64,000 bases of DNA. It comes from Bacillus_BD oryzisoli. Lineage in GTDB: Bacteria; Bacillota; Bacilli; Bacillales; Cytobacillaceae. Each line of letters starts with the position of its first letter. The stretch's first letter is position 1. The translations under genes were made by a program, and so were the position numbers. Positions 33,970 to 42,928 of this stretch are shown piece by piece. The notes under the pieces were generated by a model, which saw nothing but the letters and a program-made list of their open reading frames with translations, was not told the DNA's origin and ran no database searches. The stretch covers positions 3,134,001 through 3,198,000 of the forward strand of contig NZ_CP137640.1 of assembly GCF_036670025.1 (NCBI RefSeq), in the 5' to 3' direction.

Positions 33970-35109
33970 TTACTTCGTCAGCATCCGTGAAATAACTAAA
34001 CGCTGAATTTCCTGTGTCCCCTCGTAAATTTGCGTAATCTTTGCATCACGCATATATCGTTCTACCGGATATTCCTTCGTATATCCATATCCGCCAAATA
34101 CCTGTACTGCTTCTGTTGTCACTTTCATTGCCGTATCACCAGCGAAAAGCTTGGACATCGCTGATTCTTTACCATATGGCAGTCCCGCAGATTCAAGATA
34201 TGCAGCTTGATAGGTTAATAATCTCGCCGCTTCCACATTTGTCGCCATATCAGCCAGCTTAAATCCTATTCCCTGCTGCGTGGAAATCGGCTTGCCAAAT
34301 TGGACACGCTCTTTTGCATAATTTGTTGCAGCATCAAGTGCTCCTTGAGCAATTCCAACCGCTTGAGCTGCAATCCCATTCCGCCCGCCATCCAATGTCA
34401 TCATGGCAATTTTGAAGCCTTCACCTACATTACCTAGTACATTTTCAACAGGCACCTTGCAGTCTTCAAAAATGATTTCTGTTGTAGGTGATGAACGGAT
34501 TCCCATTTTGTCTTCTTTTTTGCCAATCGAAAATCCTGGGAAATCGCTTTCAACAATAAAGGCTGTAATCCCTTTTGCTCCTAAAGACGAATCTGTACTT
34601 GCAAATACAATGTAAATCCCGGCTTCTCCTCCGTTGGTGATAAAAATCTTGGATCCATTCAGGACATAATGGTCACCTTCAAGGCGTGCCGTTGTTTTCA
34701 TTCCGCTTGCATCCGAACCGCTGCCAGGCTCTGTTAACCCATAAGCACCTAATTTTTCACCTTGTGCCATTGGACGTAAATATTTTTGCTTTTGCTCCTC
34801 TGTACCAAATTTATAAACAGGCCATCCCGCTAATGAGGTATGCGCAGACAGCATCACACCAACAGATGCATCCACACGTGATAACTCTTCAACAGCAATA
34901 CAATAGGCAAGATAATCACTGCCAATGCCGCCATATTCTTCAGGCCATGGGATACCGGTTAAACCTAGCTCACCCATTGCATCAAAGATGGAACGATCAA
35001 ATTGCTGTTCCTCATCCCTCCCGGCTGCTGTAGGCTCGACTTCGTTCTTTGCAAAGTCACGTACCATTTTTCGAATCATTTCATGTTCTTCTGATAGTTT
35101 AAAAATCAT
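33970..35109 (-). CDS. acyl-CoA dehydrogenase, short/medium-chain
   Basis: From ATG 35109 (GAGGAG ten bases upstream) the enzyme is 379 residues. It shows the N-terminal helical domain, the FAD-binding YGLTEPGSGSDASGMKTTA and KIFITNGGEAGIYIVFAST, and the C-terminal QVFGGYGYTKEYPVERYMRD. The catalytic Glu of the short-chain class lies in IYEGTQEIQRLVISR. It oxidises acyl-CoA to enoyl-CoA with ETF as acceptor. It heads a seven-gene operon, and a perfect inverted repeat lies about 150 bp upstream. Chain-length preference cannot be stated exactly; C4 is favoured by the downstream genes. Confidence 0.95.
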   Translation of the reverse strand: MIFKLSEEHEMIRKMVRDFAKNEVEPTAAGRDEEQQFDRSIFDAMGELGLTGIPWPEEYGGIGSDYLAYCIAVEELSRVDASVGVMLSAHTSLAGWPVYKFGTEEQKQKYLRPMAQGEKLGAYGLTEPGSGSDASGMKTTARLEGDHYVLNGSKIFITNGGEAGIYIVFASTDSSLGAKGITAFIVESDFPGFSIGKKEDKMGIRSSPTTEIIFEDCKVPVENVLGNVGEGFKIAMMTLDGGRNGIAAQAVGIAQGALDAATNYAKERVQFGKPISTQQGIGFKLADMATNVEAARLLTYQAAYLESAGLPYGKESAMSKLFAGDTAMKVTTEAVQVFGGYGYTKEYPVERYMRDAKITQIYEGTQEIQRLVISRMLTK

Positions 35110-35140
35110 TTCATCTCGACTCCTCAAATTGATTTAAAAT

Positions 35141-35162
35141 ATGATTGAAATTATGATTGAAA
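35141..35162. repeat. short direct repeat in the acyl-CoA dehydrogenase leader
   Basis: ATGATTGAAA occurs twice with two bases between (35141-35150 and 35153-35162), giving a 12-bp period just upstream of the ribosome site of the beta-oxidation operon. Tandem half-sites of this kind can bind regulators, but it does not fit the B. subtilis FadR consensus. Confidence 0.4.
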
Positions 35163-35255
35163 CTATCTCTCTTCCTATTTACACGGAGACAGTAGTTTAA
35201 TTCCCTTCTAATAATATTCTAAAAAATCATAATTTTATAAACAATGACATGAATA

Positions 35256-35289
35256 TACGAAATATACTAAAAATACTGTATATTTCGTA
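35256..35289. promoter_or_regulatory. perfect inverted repeat, candidate operator of the beta-oxidation operon
   Basis: TACGAAATATAC (35256-35267) and GTATATTTCGTA (35278-35289) are exact complements separated by 10 bp. They lie between the terminator of the DUF1275 gene and the acyl-CoA dehydrogenase start, in non-coding DNA, without a T-run, so a protein-binding site is more likely than a terminator. Which regulator binds is unknown; the V4R/PucR protein downstream of the operon is the closest candidate. Confidence 0.6.
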
Positions 35290-35341
35290 CAGTTAATAGG
35301 ATACAGAACCAAAGTTGTTAAAGAATTGTTTTCAAAAATAA

Positions 35342-35400
35342 AACACTACAACTAGGGCTGCTGTAGACAATCGATTATCTACAATCCCAATTGCAGTGTT
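35342..35400 (-). terminator. large terminator hairpin of the DUF1275 gene
   Basis: Arms from AACACTACAACTAGGG to CCCAATTGCAGTGTT, plus an inner GTAGA/TCTAC stem, fold into one long interrupted hairpin. On the - strand it leads into TTTTATTTTTG, 82 bp after the DUF1275 stop. Confidence 0.65.
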
Positions 35401-35481
35401 ATTTTTCATGCTAGCATGTTAATTCCTGGAATCTACTCTTTATAGGCAAATTTACAGATACTCCAGCATATTTCATTGAAG

Positions 35482-36186
35482 TTATTTTGAAGCCACTGAT
35501 TTACGAAAATATCCTTTATCTCGATGATACAGGATTGTTGCAATCACTAGCAAGCCACCTGCGATCCAAATGGATGTATTTCCGATATAAGTAGTCGAGA
35601 ATGTTCCCGCTAAAGCACCAAATAGGAATGACAATATTATCGTTGCGAAATCTTTAAATTGCTGCTTAGCTTCCCGGCTTTTTTCTATAAAAGCCGAATA
35701 AGCTGCCTGCGTTGCTGTTCGGAGATTTCCAGTTGTCATCGTAGAGTTGTAAGCCCATTTTTCGATTTTGTTGAAGGTTGATATTTGTAACGACGATACA
35801 AAAGCAATACAAACCGTTACCACGATATTTGGAACAGCGGGCGGCAACATGCCAACAATCATAAGAATCATACATTCCAATATCAATATCGATCTTCTAT
35901 AGCTGTACACCACTTCCCGAACTCTTTCAATTTTTACAATTTCTGATACAATCTCACCTGCAATAAATGCTAGAATGGGAGGAATATGTAAAAATGACGC
36001 TTCCCATTCTTTATTTGCAATTTTGACTGCAAATAATACCATATTCCCTGTTTGTGCATTTGCAAAAACTCCATCTCTGCTGATAAAGGTATAAGCATCT
36101 AAAAATCCTCCAACAATCGCTAATAGTACGCCTAAAATAATGGAATTCGATGATAACGAAATTGTCTTCTTATGACTGGACTCCAT
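35482..36186 (-). CDS. DUF1275 (YoaK family) membrane protein
   Basis: The 234-residue protein has about six membrane helices and the family landmarks GGFLDAYTFISRDGVFANAQ followed by TGNMVLF near the N-terminus. Later come FVSSLQISTFNKI and TGNLRTATQAAYSA. DUF1275 proteins are widespread, small integral membrane proteins without a proven substrate. AAGGAG precedes the ATG. It is monocistronic, with a terminator on each side. Confidence 0.88.
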   Translation of the reverse strand: MESSHKKTISLSSNSIILGVLLAIVGGFLDAYTFISRDGVFANAQTGNMVLFAVKIANKEWEASFLHIPPILAFIAGEIVSEIVKIERVREVVYSYRRSILILECMILMIVGMLPPAVPNIVVTVCIAFVSSLQISTFNKIEKWAYNSTMTTGNLRTATQAAYSAFIEKSREAKQQFKDFATIILSFLFGALAGTFSTTYIGNTSIWIAGGLLVIATILYHRDKGYFRKSVASK

Positions 36187-36258
36187 ATGATTAATCTCCT
36201 TGCTAAAAAGTCCCCTTTATTTTCTCCCGAATGGAAAATTTCAATCGCACACAAAAAG

Positions 36259-36281
36259 ACACCCCAAACGTTTGGGATGTC
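36259..36281 (-). terminator. intrinsic terminator of the oligoendopeptidase gene
   Basis: GACATCCCAAAC/GTTTGGGGTGTC (one wobble pair) followed on the - strand by TTTTTG, 14 bp after the stop codon. Confidence 0.85.
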
Positions 36282-36294
36282 ATTTCAAATACCT

Positions 36295-38103
36295 TTATTT
36301 TTTTACTTCATTCGTTAACTGAATAAACTCCTCTACATCCTTTTGCATTAATTGAATACCTTCTTCCCAGAAATCCTTCTTAGTAAGGTCCACACCTAAA
36401 TGCTTCATGGCTAACTCTTCTACCTTCATTGATCCAGTGTCACGCAGCAACCTTATATATTTCTCCTCGAAACCATTTGGTTCCTTTAAGAATTCAGCAT
36501 AAATCCCTAAACTGAATAAGAAGCCAAATGTATACGGGAAGTTGTAGAATGGGATGTCGTCGATAAAGAAGTGCAGCTTACTGCACCAGAAATGCGGGTG
36601 ATAGCTGGCTAAGCTGTCACAATAAGCTTCTTTTTGCGCATTAATCATCAATTCATTCAATCTTTGTTCAGATACAATCCCTTCTGTACGTTCTTCATAG
36701 AAGGATTTTTCAAATAGAAAACGGGCATGGATGTTTAAAAACATCGCAATTGCATTTTCCATTTTCGTATTTAAGAGAGTGATTTTTTCTTCCTTCGTTT
36801 TTGCATTGGCTACTGTGGCATTGCTGATAATCGTCTCGGCAAAGGTACTAGCCGTTTCTGCGACATTCATCGCATAGTTGCGGTTTAATTCCGGTAAATC
36901 TCTCATCACATAACTATGGAAAGCATGGCCTAACTCATGGGCTAACGTACTTGTATCTGAAGGAGATCCTGTGAAAGTCATAAAAATGCGTGATTCTTTG
37001 AATTCCGGAAGCTCCTCACAGTATCCGCCCGGGCGTTTTTTCGGACGATCCTCAGCCTCTACCCAGCGGTTTTCCAAGGCATGCTTGGCAAAGGACGATA
37101 ATTGAGGTCCAAAGCTGGCAAAGTGTTCGATCACAAAATCACAGGCATCATCATAGGTAAATCGCGGCGGCTCCACGTCGCCAAAACCAACAGGTGCGTC
37201 CACATCCTGCCAGCCTAATTTTTCCATTCCGAGTATTTTGGCTTTTTGTTTTAAAAAGTCTACGAATGGCTGTTTATGATTCGAAACAGCTGCCCACATC
37301 GCATCAAGAGTCTCTTTGGACATCCGGTTATATTCCAAAGGCTCATCGAGAAAATTCTCACGGTTATGAGCTTTTTGAAGCGTAATTCGGTAGCCATCTA
37401 AATGATTGATCGTATCTGCAAAAATCGGGGCATATTTCGTCCATGCCGCTTCCCAATTTTCGAAAAGCTGCTTCCGTACCTCAGGGTCAGGATCGGAATA
37501 CATCCGGTTCATCGCCTGACCTACTGAATATTCCTTTTTGTTCCCCTCTTTATCTGTAAACGGAATCGTCATAATGGAAACCGCCGTATCGTATAACCGG
37601 CTCCAACCCGAAATCCCATCATTATTTAAATCGGTTATGATCTTTTCTTCGGCTTCTGATAACAATCGTTTTCCTTGATCACGAATCTCATTTAGAGCAA
37701 AGGAAACCTCACTTAATTCGGAATCCTTTAAAAGTATTTGCCAATCTTCATCAGGAATGGCAACAATCTTTTTCGTAAAAACAGTCGATAGATTTTCAAC
37801 TTCACTCGATAAATCCATCACCTGGCCCATGACTACATTCGCATACTCATCATCCGTGTAAGCATCCTGCCACATATGCACGAAAGAGCCAGCCTGACCT
37901 AAGCCTTTTTCAATCTTTTCCTGCGTCTTTAGTAATGTTTTTAGCGGCTGAACCGATTTGTTTTCCGCAAAGTTCCATTCACTGATTTGCTTTTGATAGT
38001 CTTGAATCTCGGTTTTAATGGTATGTAATTTCTTCTGTAATTCTGGTGATTTAGTTCCTCCTGGAAAAATAGTATCTAAATCCCATGTATCGATATATTT
38101 CAT
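36295..38103 (-). CDS. pepF: M3 family oligoendopeptidase (PepF)
   Basis: From ATG 38103 (AAAGGAG eight bases upstream) the enzyme is 602 residues, the usual PepF length. It has the zinc-metalloprotease motif STLAHELGHAFHSY in the second half, the downstream Glu ligand region NVAETASTFAETI, and the conserved substrate-lining FYNFPYTFGFLFSLGIY near the C-terminus. It is a cytoplasmic zinc peptidase degrading oligopeptides of roughly 7-17 residues. No signal peptide. The longer frame includes a basic stretch without a ribosome site. Monocistronic. Confidence 0.94.
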   Translation of the reverse strand: MKYIDTWDLDTIFPGGTKSPELQKKLHTIKTEIQDYQKQISEWNFAENKSVQPLKTLLKTQEKIEKGLGQAGSFVHMWQDAYTDDEYANVVMGQVMDLSSEVENLSTVFTKKIVAIPDEDWQILLKDSELSEVSFALNEIRDQGKRLLSEAEEKIITDLNNDGISGWSRLYDTAVSIMTIPFTDKEGNKKEYSVGQAMNRMYSDPDPEVRKQLFENWEAAWTKYAPIFADTINHLDGYRITLQKAHNRENFLDEPLEYNRMSKETLDAMWAAVSNHKQPFVDFLKQKAKILGMEKLGWQDVDAPVGFGDVEPPRFTYDDACDFVIEHFASFGPQLSSFAKHALENRWVEAEDRPKKRPGGYCEELPEFKESRIFMTFTGSPSDTSTLAHELGHAFHSYVMRDLPELNRNYAMNVAETASTFAETIISNATVANAKTKEEKITLLNTKMENAIAMFLNIHARFLFEKSFYEERTEGIVSEQRLNELMINAQKEAYCDSLASYHPHFWCSKLHFFIDDIPFYNFPYTFGFLFSLGIYAEFLKEPNGFEEKYIRLLRDTGSMKVEELAMKHLGVDLTKKDFWEEGIQLMQKDVEEFIQLTNEVKK

Positions 38104-38191
38104 GTCATTCACTCCTTTTCTACATACCATTTTATACTTTTATTTAATAAAGGAAAAATTTCAACAAAGACTCAGTTTATAAAAGTATAGT

Positions 38192-38668
38192 TCACTGCTT
38201 ATCTACCGCTGAAATCGTTTCTCCATCCGAATGACTCTTTTGACTATCTAATTGTTTTTTCATAACCAACGCTTCCCCATCAACTACCATTTCTTGTCGT
38301 TGATTCCAGACTCGCGTTTTTAATTTAATAAATTTCTTGTCATTCTGTTTTTCGATTACTTCTACCACTGCTTTAATCGTATCACCAACCTTCACTGGTG
38401 CTGTAAATCGAAAGTTTTGTGACAAATAGATTGAATTTGGTCCAGGCAGCTTCATGCCGAGTACAGTAGAAATAAAACTTCCCGTTAGTAGACCATGGGC
38501 AATTCTATCTTTGAAAATGGTTTTATCAGCAAACTCTTCATCTATATGCATTGGATTAAAATCCCCTGTAATTCCCGCAAATTGATAGATATCAAATTCA
38601 GAAATAGTTTTAGAAAAAGCAGCCCTGTCCCCTATTTGAATATCCTCATATGTTAACTCTTTTTGCAT
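38192..38668 (-). CDS. MaoC-like (R)-specific enoyl-CoA hydratase (PhaJ type)
   Basis: The 158-residue hot-dog-fold protein has the hydratase-2 motif QFAGITGDFNPMHIDEEFA (catalytic D36 and H41), followed by DRIAHGLLTGSFISTVL and FTAPVKVGDTIKAVVEV. Such enzymes hydrate trans-2-enoyl-CoA to (R)-3-hydroxyacyl-CoA. The gene follows the FabI-like reductase by 29 bp, suggesting both act on the same enoyl intermediates. The last 20 residues are polar and poorly conserved. AAAGGGG precedes the ATG. Confidence 0.88.
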   Translation of the reverse strand: MQKELTYEDIQIGDRAAFSKTISEFDIYQFAGITGDFNPMHIDEEFADKTIFKDRIAHGLLTGSFISTVLGMKLPGPNSIYLSQNFRFTAPVKVGDTIKAVVEVIEKQNDKKFIKLKTRVWNQRQEMVVDGEALVMKKQLDSQKSHSDGETISAVDKQ

Positions 38669-38697
38669 GAGCGTTCATCCCCTTTGGTTCGTTTCCG

Positions 38698-39483
38698 TTA
38701 TTGATTATCTCCCTTTATACTGTATCCGGCATCAACATAAATGGTTTGTCCCGTTATCCCTGTACTCAAATCACTTAATAGAAAGAGGGCCGTGTTTGAA
38801 ATTTCCTCCAATGTTGCATTTCGCTTAAATGGAGAATGTTCACATGTGTATTCAACTAATTGGTCAAAGTCACCAATCCCGCTGGCTGCACGTGTTTTTA
38901 CTGTTCCTGGTGATAATGTATTTACACGAATGCTGTACTCCCCTAAATCTGAAGCAAGATATCGTACACTGCTTTCAAGCGCGGCCTTTGCTACTCCCAT
39001 AACATTATAATTTTTCACTACTTTTTCCGAACCATAATACGATAGGGTAATAATCGAGGCATTCCTATCTTTCATCATATGATAGGTTCGTTTAACGATA
39101 TCTGTAAGTGAATAAACACTTATTACCATTGAATTGACAAACCCCTCTAAAGAAACATCTATGTACTTTCCTGAAAGCTCCCCTTTATTAGGTCCACCTG
39201 CAACAGCATGAACAATAAAATCAAGCTGGCCATTAAAATGGTGACTAAGTTTATCAATGACGGCCGCTACCTGGCCCGAATTGGTTAAATCCACATTTTC
39301 ATAAAAAGAACTATTAATAGATTGAAATAAGGGAATGACATAGGTAGCTGTCTTTTCATTTTGATAGGTAAATGCGAGCTCCGCTCCTTCATCAGCTAAC
39401 CGTTTCGAAATAGCCCAAGCAATGCTGTTCTCATTTGCCACCCCAAGAACAAGTCCTTTCTTCCCTTTCATTAACTTTTCCAT
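38698..39483 (-). CDS. FabI-like enoyl-[ACP] reductase
   Basis: From ATG 39483 (AAGGGG upstream) the enzyme is 261 residues. It shows the FabI-type dinucleotide site GLVLGVANENSIAWAISKRL, HAVAGGP, the active-site pattern TLSYYGSEKV and NYNVMGVAKAALE (Tyr-x6-Lys), and the FabI loop RVNTLSPGTVKTRAASGI. It reduces trans-2-enoyl-ACP with NAD(P)H. Pairing with a MaoC hydratase rather than with fatty-acid synthesis genes suggests a paralogue with a specialised acyl substrate; whether this is the housekeeping FabI cannot be judged from one window. Confidence 0.88.
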   Translation of the reverse strand: MEKLMKGKKGLVLGVANENSIAWAISKRLADEGAELAFTYQNEKTATYVIPLFQSINSSFYENVDLTNSGQVAAVIDKLSHHFNGQLDFIVHAVAGGPNKGELSGKYIDVSLEGFVNSMVISVYSLTDIVKRTYHMMKDRNASIITLSYYGSEKVVKNYNVMGVAKAALESSVRYLASDLGEYSIRVNTLSPGTVKTRAASGIGDFDQLVEYTCEHSPFKRNATLEEISNTALFLLSDLSTGITGQTIYVDAGYSIKGDNQ

Positions 39484-39603
39484 ACTTACCCCTTTCATTG
39501 TAATGCTTTTTGTCATTGATAGATTCTATAACAATAACTAAATTACCTTTATTTTACATTAAAATGATTTGTTATTTTTTTGTAAACCATTAAGCAACAA
39601 AAA

Positions 39604-39637
39604 AACCACACAAGTGAAAACATCACACTGTGCGGTT
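39604..39637 (-). terminator. intrinsic terminator of the Eis-like gene
   Basis: AACCGCACA / TGTGTGGTT arms (one wobble) with a 16-base loop run into TTTTTTTG on the - strand, 18 bp after the stop codon. Confidence 0.75.
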
Positions 39638-39654
39638 AAATATATAAGCATATT

Positions 39655-40866
39655 TTAAAAATAATCCGAAAAATAAGGTGTCTCACGTTCAATTAAATTC
39701 TCTAATATTTCTACGGTCTGTTTATTACTCGCTAAACGGCCAATATCTGCTAAATAAGAAGGCCTCTTGTAACCAAGCAGCATGGTAGTCAGCGTTTGGA
39801 TATCCAATGAAAAATCTGCCATACCTTCACTTTGAATCAGCTGCCCTTGACCTGATTCAGATACATGAAGGGTAAAGACCCCTTGATTCCATTCCAAAAT
39901 GGGATCATCAAGCTCAAATGTCAGATGGATTTCAATTCCTAAAGCTTTGAAAGGATATTGAGCGATAAATTGTTTAACATCCACTATTCGTGCCATGTAA
40001 TATGGGGCAATCGTCTCTTTAATTTCCCCGTCATCGAGCCAAAATGCCAATGGATCATTTGTATAGGTATTTCCTACAACTTTTGATACCATTGAAAAAT
40101 GAGCACTAATAAAATTCCACAGGCCAATTCGTGCCTCTTGGTTTATATAAACCATTTCTTTTACATGCAAAACATCTGTCGAAATCCAGTATAAAAGATA
40201 ACCTACCGGCTGGTGTGAGTCATCGTAATAAACAGCAGCTGTTAAATCATCCAAGTCCCACCGCCAGTATTCATCCCAGGCTAGTTCATTCCGAATCATG
40301 GCCGCATGACGCATACTGGAAAAATGTCTGTAAACCGTTCTAACATCAGGATGTTCAGTATCTAACCTTTCCACATAGCCAGGAACTTTTCTTATCTTTG
40401 GCAACTGGAAATCTCTAATTTCGAAGGTCATCTTATCAGAAATAATTTCCCACCCTTTTCGGCGATAAAAAGGAAACGAATACGGAAAAAGGTAAGAGAT
40501 GGATTGCTTTCTTTGCTGCATATCTAAAAGTGCCTGCCTCATCAGTTTATTCATGAGTCCCAGACCAGAATACTCAGGATAGGTTCCGACCCCTGTCAAA
40601 CCGCCCATTTCAAAGGTTCGGCCAAAAATATTTACTTGAAATGGATAAACAGCCAATTGCGATATCAATTTTTCACCATCAAACCAGCCAAGAACATCTG
40701 CTTTTTCTAAGACAGGCAGCTTTGCTAAGGCAATTTCCCGTTCCTCCCACCCTACCATCTGTAATTCTTTTTTTGTTACTTGAAATACATAACGTAATAA
40801 CTCATTGAATTGTTGAAAATGTCTTGTTTCCACTTTCCCCATTCTGAGTCTATCTAGTCGACTCAT
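39655..40866 (-). CDS. Eis-like GNAT N-acetyltransferase
   Basis: The 403-residue protein has an N-terminal GNAT domain with LTGVGTYPEYSGLGLMNKLM (acetyl-CoA pyrophosphate loop), YLFPYSFPFYRRKGWEII and the second acetyltransferase-like domain typical of the Eis group. It ends in an SCP2-like domain (GQLIQSEGMADFSLDIQTL). Eis enzymes acetylate amino groups of aminoglycosides, lysine-rich proteins or polyamines; the substrate here is unknown. GGAGGGAATGG precedes the ATG. Monocistronic. Confidence 0.88.
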   Translation of the reverse strand: MSRLDRLRMGKVETRHFQQFNELLRYVFQVTKKELQMVGWEEREIALAKLPVLEKADVLGWFDGEKLISQLAVYPFQVNIFGRTFEMGGLTGVGTYPEYSGLGLMNKLMRQALLDMQQRKQSISYLFPYSFPFYRRKGWEIISDKMTFEIRDFQLPKIRKVPGYVERLDTEHPDVRTVYRHFSSMRHAAMIRNELAWDEYWRWDLDDLTAAVYYDDSHQPVGYLLYWISTDVLHVKEMVYINQEARIGLWNFISAHFSMVSKVVGNTYTNDPLAFWLDDGEIKETIAPYYMARIVDVKQFIAQYPFKALGIEIHLTFELDDPILEWNQGVFTLHVSESGQGQLIQSEGMADFSLDIQTLTTMLLGYKRPSYLADIGRLASNKQTVEILENLIERETPYFSDYF

Positions 40867-41022
40867 TCCATTCCCTCCAAAAAATGTCTGTATTCTTTTA
40901 TTATGTACTTTATTTTAAACAAATACTACAATTTTACTGCCTCGGCATTATTTCACAAAGCAAAAAAAGCTCCCTTCTTTACCGGCAGCTTCTTAGTTAT
41001 TTGTATAAATTATTATGGAACA

Positions 41023-41099
41023 TGGTCGGGAAAACAGGATTTGAACCTACGACCCCCACGTCCCGAACGTGGTGCTCTACCAAGCTGAGCTATTTCCCG
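41023..41099 (-). tRNA. tRNA-Pro (anticodon CGG), CCA encoded
   Basis: The - strand folds into a full cloverleaf: acceptor CGGGAAA/TTTTCCCG with discriminator A and encoded CCA, D-arm with AGCTTGGTAGAGC, anticodon stem CCACG/CGTGG around the loop TTCGGGA (CGG), and T-arm GTAGGTTCGAATCC. It reads CCG proline codons. Confidence 0.95.
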
Positions 41100-41109
41100 C
41101 ATATACATA

Positions 41110-41193
41110 TGCGGATGAAGGGACTCGAACCCATACGGTGTTGCCACCACTAGAACCTGAATCTAGCGCGTCTGCCAATTCCGCCACATCCGC
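41110..41193 (-). tRNA. tRNA-Leu (anticodon CAG)
   Basis: A class II cloverleaf: acceptor GCGGATG/CATCCGC, D-arm GGCGGAATTGGCAGACGC, anticodon stem CTAGA/TCTAG around TTCAGGT (CAG), long variable arm TGGTGGCAACACCG, and T-arm GGGTTCGAGTCCC. CCA is not encoded, unlike the adjacent tRNA-Pro. It reads CUG. Confidence 0.95.
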
Positions 41194-41272
41194 GAATAGA
41201 ATTATGTTACAAAAATATTTTATCACTTATGCTTGTATTTGTCATATATTTTATGGATATACCAATAATTTA

Positions 41273-41530
41273 TTATTGCAGGTAAAATTTCTCCAAATAC
41301 ATTTGATAAAGCATTTCCTCATATTTATTATTTAATAAATCCTGTAATACAAATAATTCTTCCGTAGAAATAACAGCATTGTTTCTTAGAGATTCAATAT
41401 GGAAAAAATCAATATCCTCCCATCCAGGTAATTCATTTATGTCTAATACGTATATAAGATGAATGATTTCATTAATAATCCGTTCTCTCATATTTAATTT
41501 TGTATTTGGATCTTTTACTATTGTCACCAT
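41273..41530 (-). CDS. small acidic hypothetical protein
   Basis: This 85-residue ORF has AAGGAGA about ten bases before its ATG. Its sequence is helical and acidic (NEIIHLIYVLDINELPGWED then a long amphipathic helix ending QDLLNNKYEEMLYQMYLEKF). No membrane segment or known motif is visible. It lies just upstream of the two tRNA genes on the same strand. I do not recognise the family. Confidence 0.6.
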   Translation of the reverse strand: MVTIVKDPNTKLNMRERIINEIIHLIYVLDINELPGWEDIDFFHIESLRNNAVISTEELFVLQDLLNNKYEEMLYQMYLEKFYLQ

Positions 41531-41677
41531 AATAAATGAGTCTCCTTTTCTTACTTGTGGATGAAATTTATTAATCTATATCAATTATTAAAGCACCCTG
41601 AAAATTATATTACAATATAGTTTTTCTCTTAAAAATTGAATTTTCATTGAACGTGTTCGATAGACATGTTAGCAAAT

Positions 41678-41708
41678 AAAAAAGGAAGCTGATTCAGCTT
41701 CCTTTTTT
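41678..41708 (-). terminator. intrinsic terminator of the second 3-hydroxyacyl-CoA dehydrogenase gene
   Basis: A 13-bp stem (AAAAAAGGAAGCT / AGCTTCCTTTTTT) with a five-base loop, symmetrical A and T runs. Confidence 0.9.
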
Positions 41709-41789
41709 ATGTTTATTTTATCGGTAAAGTAAAATGGTTTAAGTGTATATGGTCTTTGTCTTTTCTGTAAAGTCAACTATATCAATAAA

Positions 41790-42749
41790 TTATTTTGAAG
41801 TTTTTACAGTTTTGTTTTCTTCTTTTTGCTGGATTAATTTAGCAAGATCTAAGAAAGCATCGTCACGCTTGTGAATTGCCGCTGCACCGTTATCATCATA
41901 TTCGTAGAAACCTTTATTTGTACGGATACCGTGCTCGCCTTTTTCTACCATTTCATTTAAGAATGCTGGGACTTCTCTTGTATTGGATAGATCCTTCATG
42001 ATGTTTCCAACCATTGCTCTTGTTGTTTCAAGTCCAGCTAAATCCTGACTTTCTAATGGACCACAGAAAGCCCATTTAAAGCCCATGCTCCCTTTTGTTG
42101 CGATGTCGATATCTTCTGCAGTACAAATTCCTTGCTCAATTAAATTGAAGCACTCACGTAAGTAAGCTACTTGTACACGGTTAACGATAAATCCCGTAAT
42201 TTCTTTATTCAGAACAACTGGAGACTTTCCGATTTCTTTCATTAAGTCATATGCAGCTTTAACGACATTTTTATCTGTTTTCTCGAATTGAGCAATTTCC
42301 ACAACTGGTACAATTTGAGGTGGATTAAAATAATGTGTAATAACAAATCTTTCCGGATGCTTTGCATTTTGCGTTAATTCTTTTAAAGGGAAAGTTGAAG
42401 TATTAGATGCAATAATTGTTTCTTTAGGGACAACGCTTTCAATGATTTCATAAGTTGCTAATTTTGTTTCAAGAACTTCAGGAATGGACTCAAGAATGAA
42501 TTCCGCACCGTCAATCGCTTCACGTAAATCAGTTGTATAAGTGATACGTGCTAAAGCCTGCTCCATTTCTTCAGCAGTTGTCATTTCTTTTTCAACCATA
42601 ATTTGCAGGCTGTTTGTAATCAGCTCTCTTGCTTTTTCTAGAGAAGATTCTCTTCTTGCTTGGATTTTTACATTTTTTCCTGCTTGTGCAAGTAATTGAG
42701 CGACACCATGTCCCATAATTCCTGCTCCAAGAACGGCCATATTTTGCAT
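41790..42749 (-). CDS. 3-hydroxyacyl-CoA dehydrogenase (Hbd family, second paralogue)
   Basis: From ATG 42749 (AAAGGGG seven bases upstream) the protein is 319 residues. It has the NAD site MAVLGAGIMGHGVAQLLAQ, SNTSTFPLKELTQNA, the catalytic VITHYFNPPQIVPVVEIAQ (His shifted by one residue from the canonical GMHFFNPVP of the first paralogue), and FIVNRVQVAYLRECFNLIEQ. The His-Tyr-Phe-Asn-Pro variant and longer length point to the lambda-crystallin/carnitine-dehydrogenase-like side of the family, so the substrate may be a hydroxy acid other than hydroxybutyryl-CoA. Monocistronic. Confidence 0.85.
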   Translation of the reverse strand: MQNMAVLGAGIMGHGVAQLLAQAGKNVKIQARRESSLEKARELITNSLQIMVEKEMTTAEEMEQALARITYTTDLREAIDGAEFILESIPEVLETKLATYEIIESVVPKETIIASNTSTFPLKELTQNAKHPERFVITHYFNPPQIVPVVEIAQFEKTDKNVVKAAYDLMKEIGKSPVVLNKEITGFIVNRVQVAYLRECFNLIEQGICTAEDIDIATKGSMGFKWAFCGPLESQDLAGLETTRAMVGNIMKDLSNTREVPAFLNEMVEKGEHGIRTNKGFYEYDDNGAAAIHKRDDAFLDLAKLIQQKEENKTVKTSK

Positions 42750-42928
42750 ATGAATACCCCTTTTCATGTTATGTAATTTTATAATTGGTCTTGATGATCT
42801 TAAAAATTCGAGAAACATCCTGCCATTTATTTATTATTTGTCTTAATTATTATAACATTACATCTTTCGAAAAGATTGTAATCTATGTTACAATCTTTTC
42901 GAGAAAGCGGGAAAAAATAAATAAAAAA

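Noticed and set aside
35141..35162. FadR (B. subtilis) operator in the direct repeat
   Set aside because: The known site is a TGAATGAATANTCATTCA-type palindrome; ATGATTGAAA repeated directly does not match.
40884..41335. Overlapping + strand frames of 61-89 codons covering the two tRNA genes
   Set aside because: They run straight through complete tRNA-Pro and tRNA-Leu cloverleaves on the other strand.
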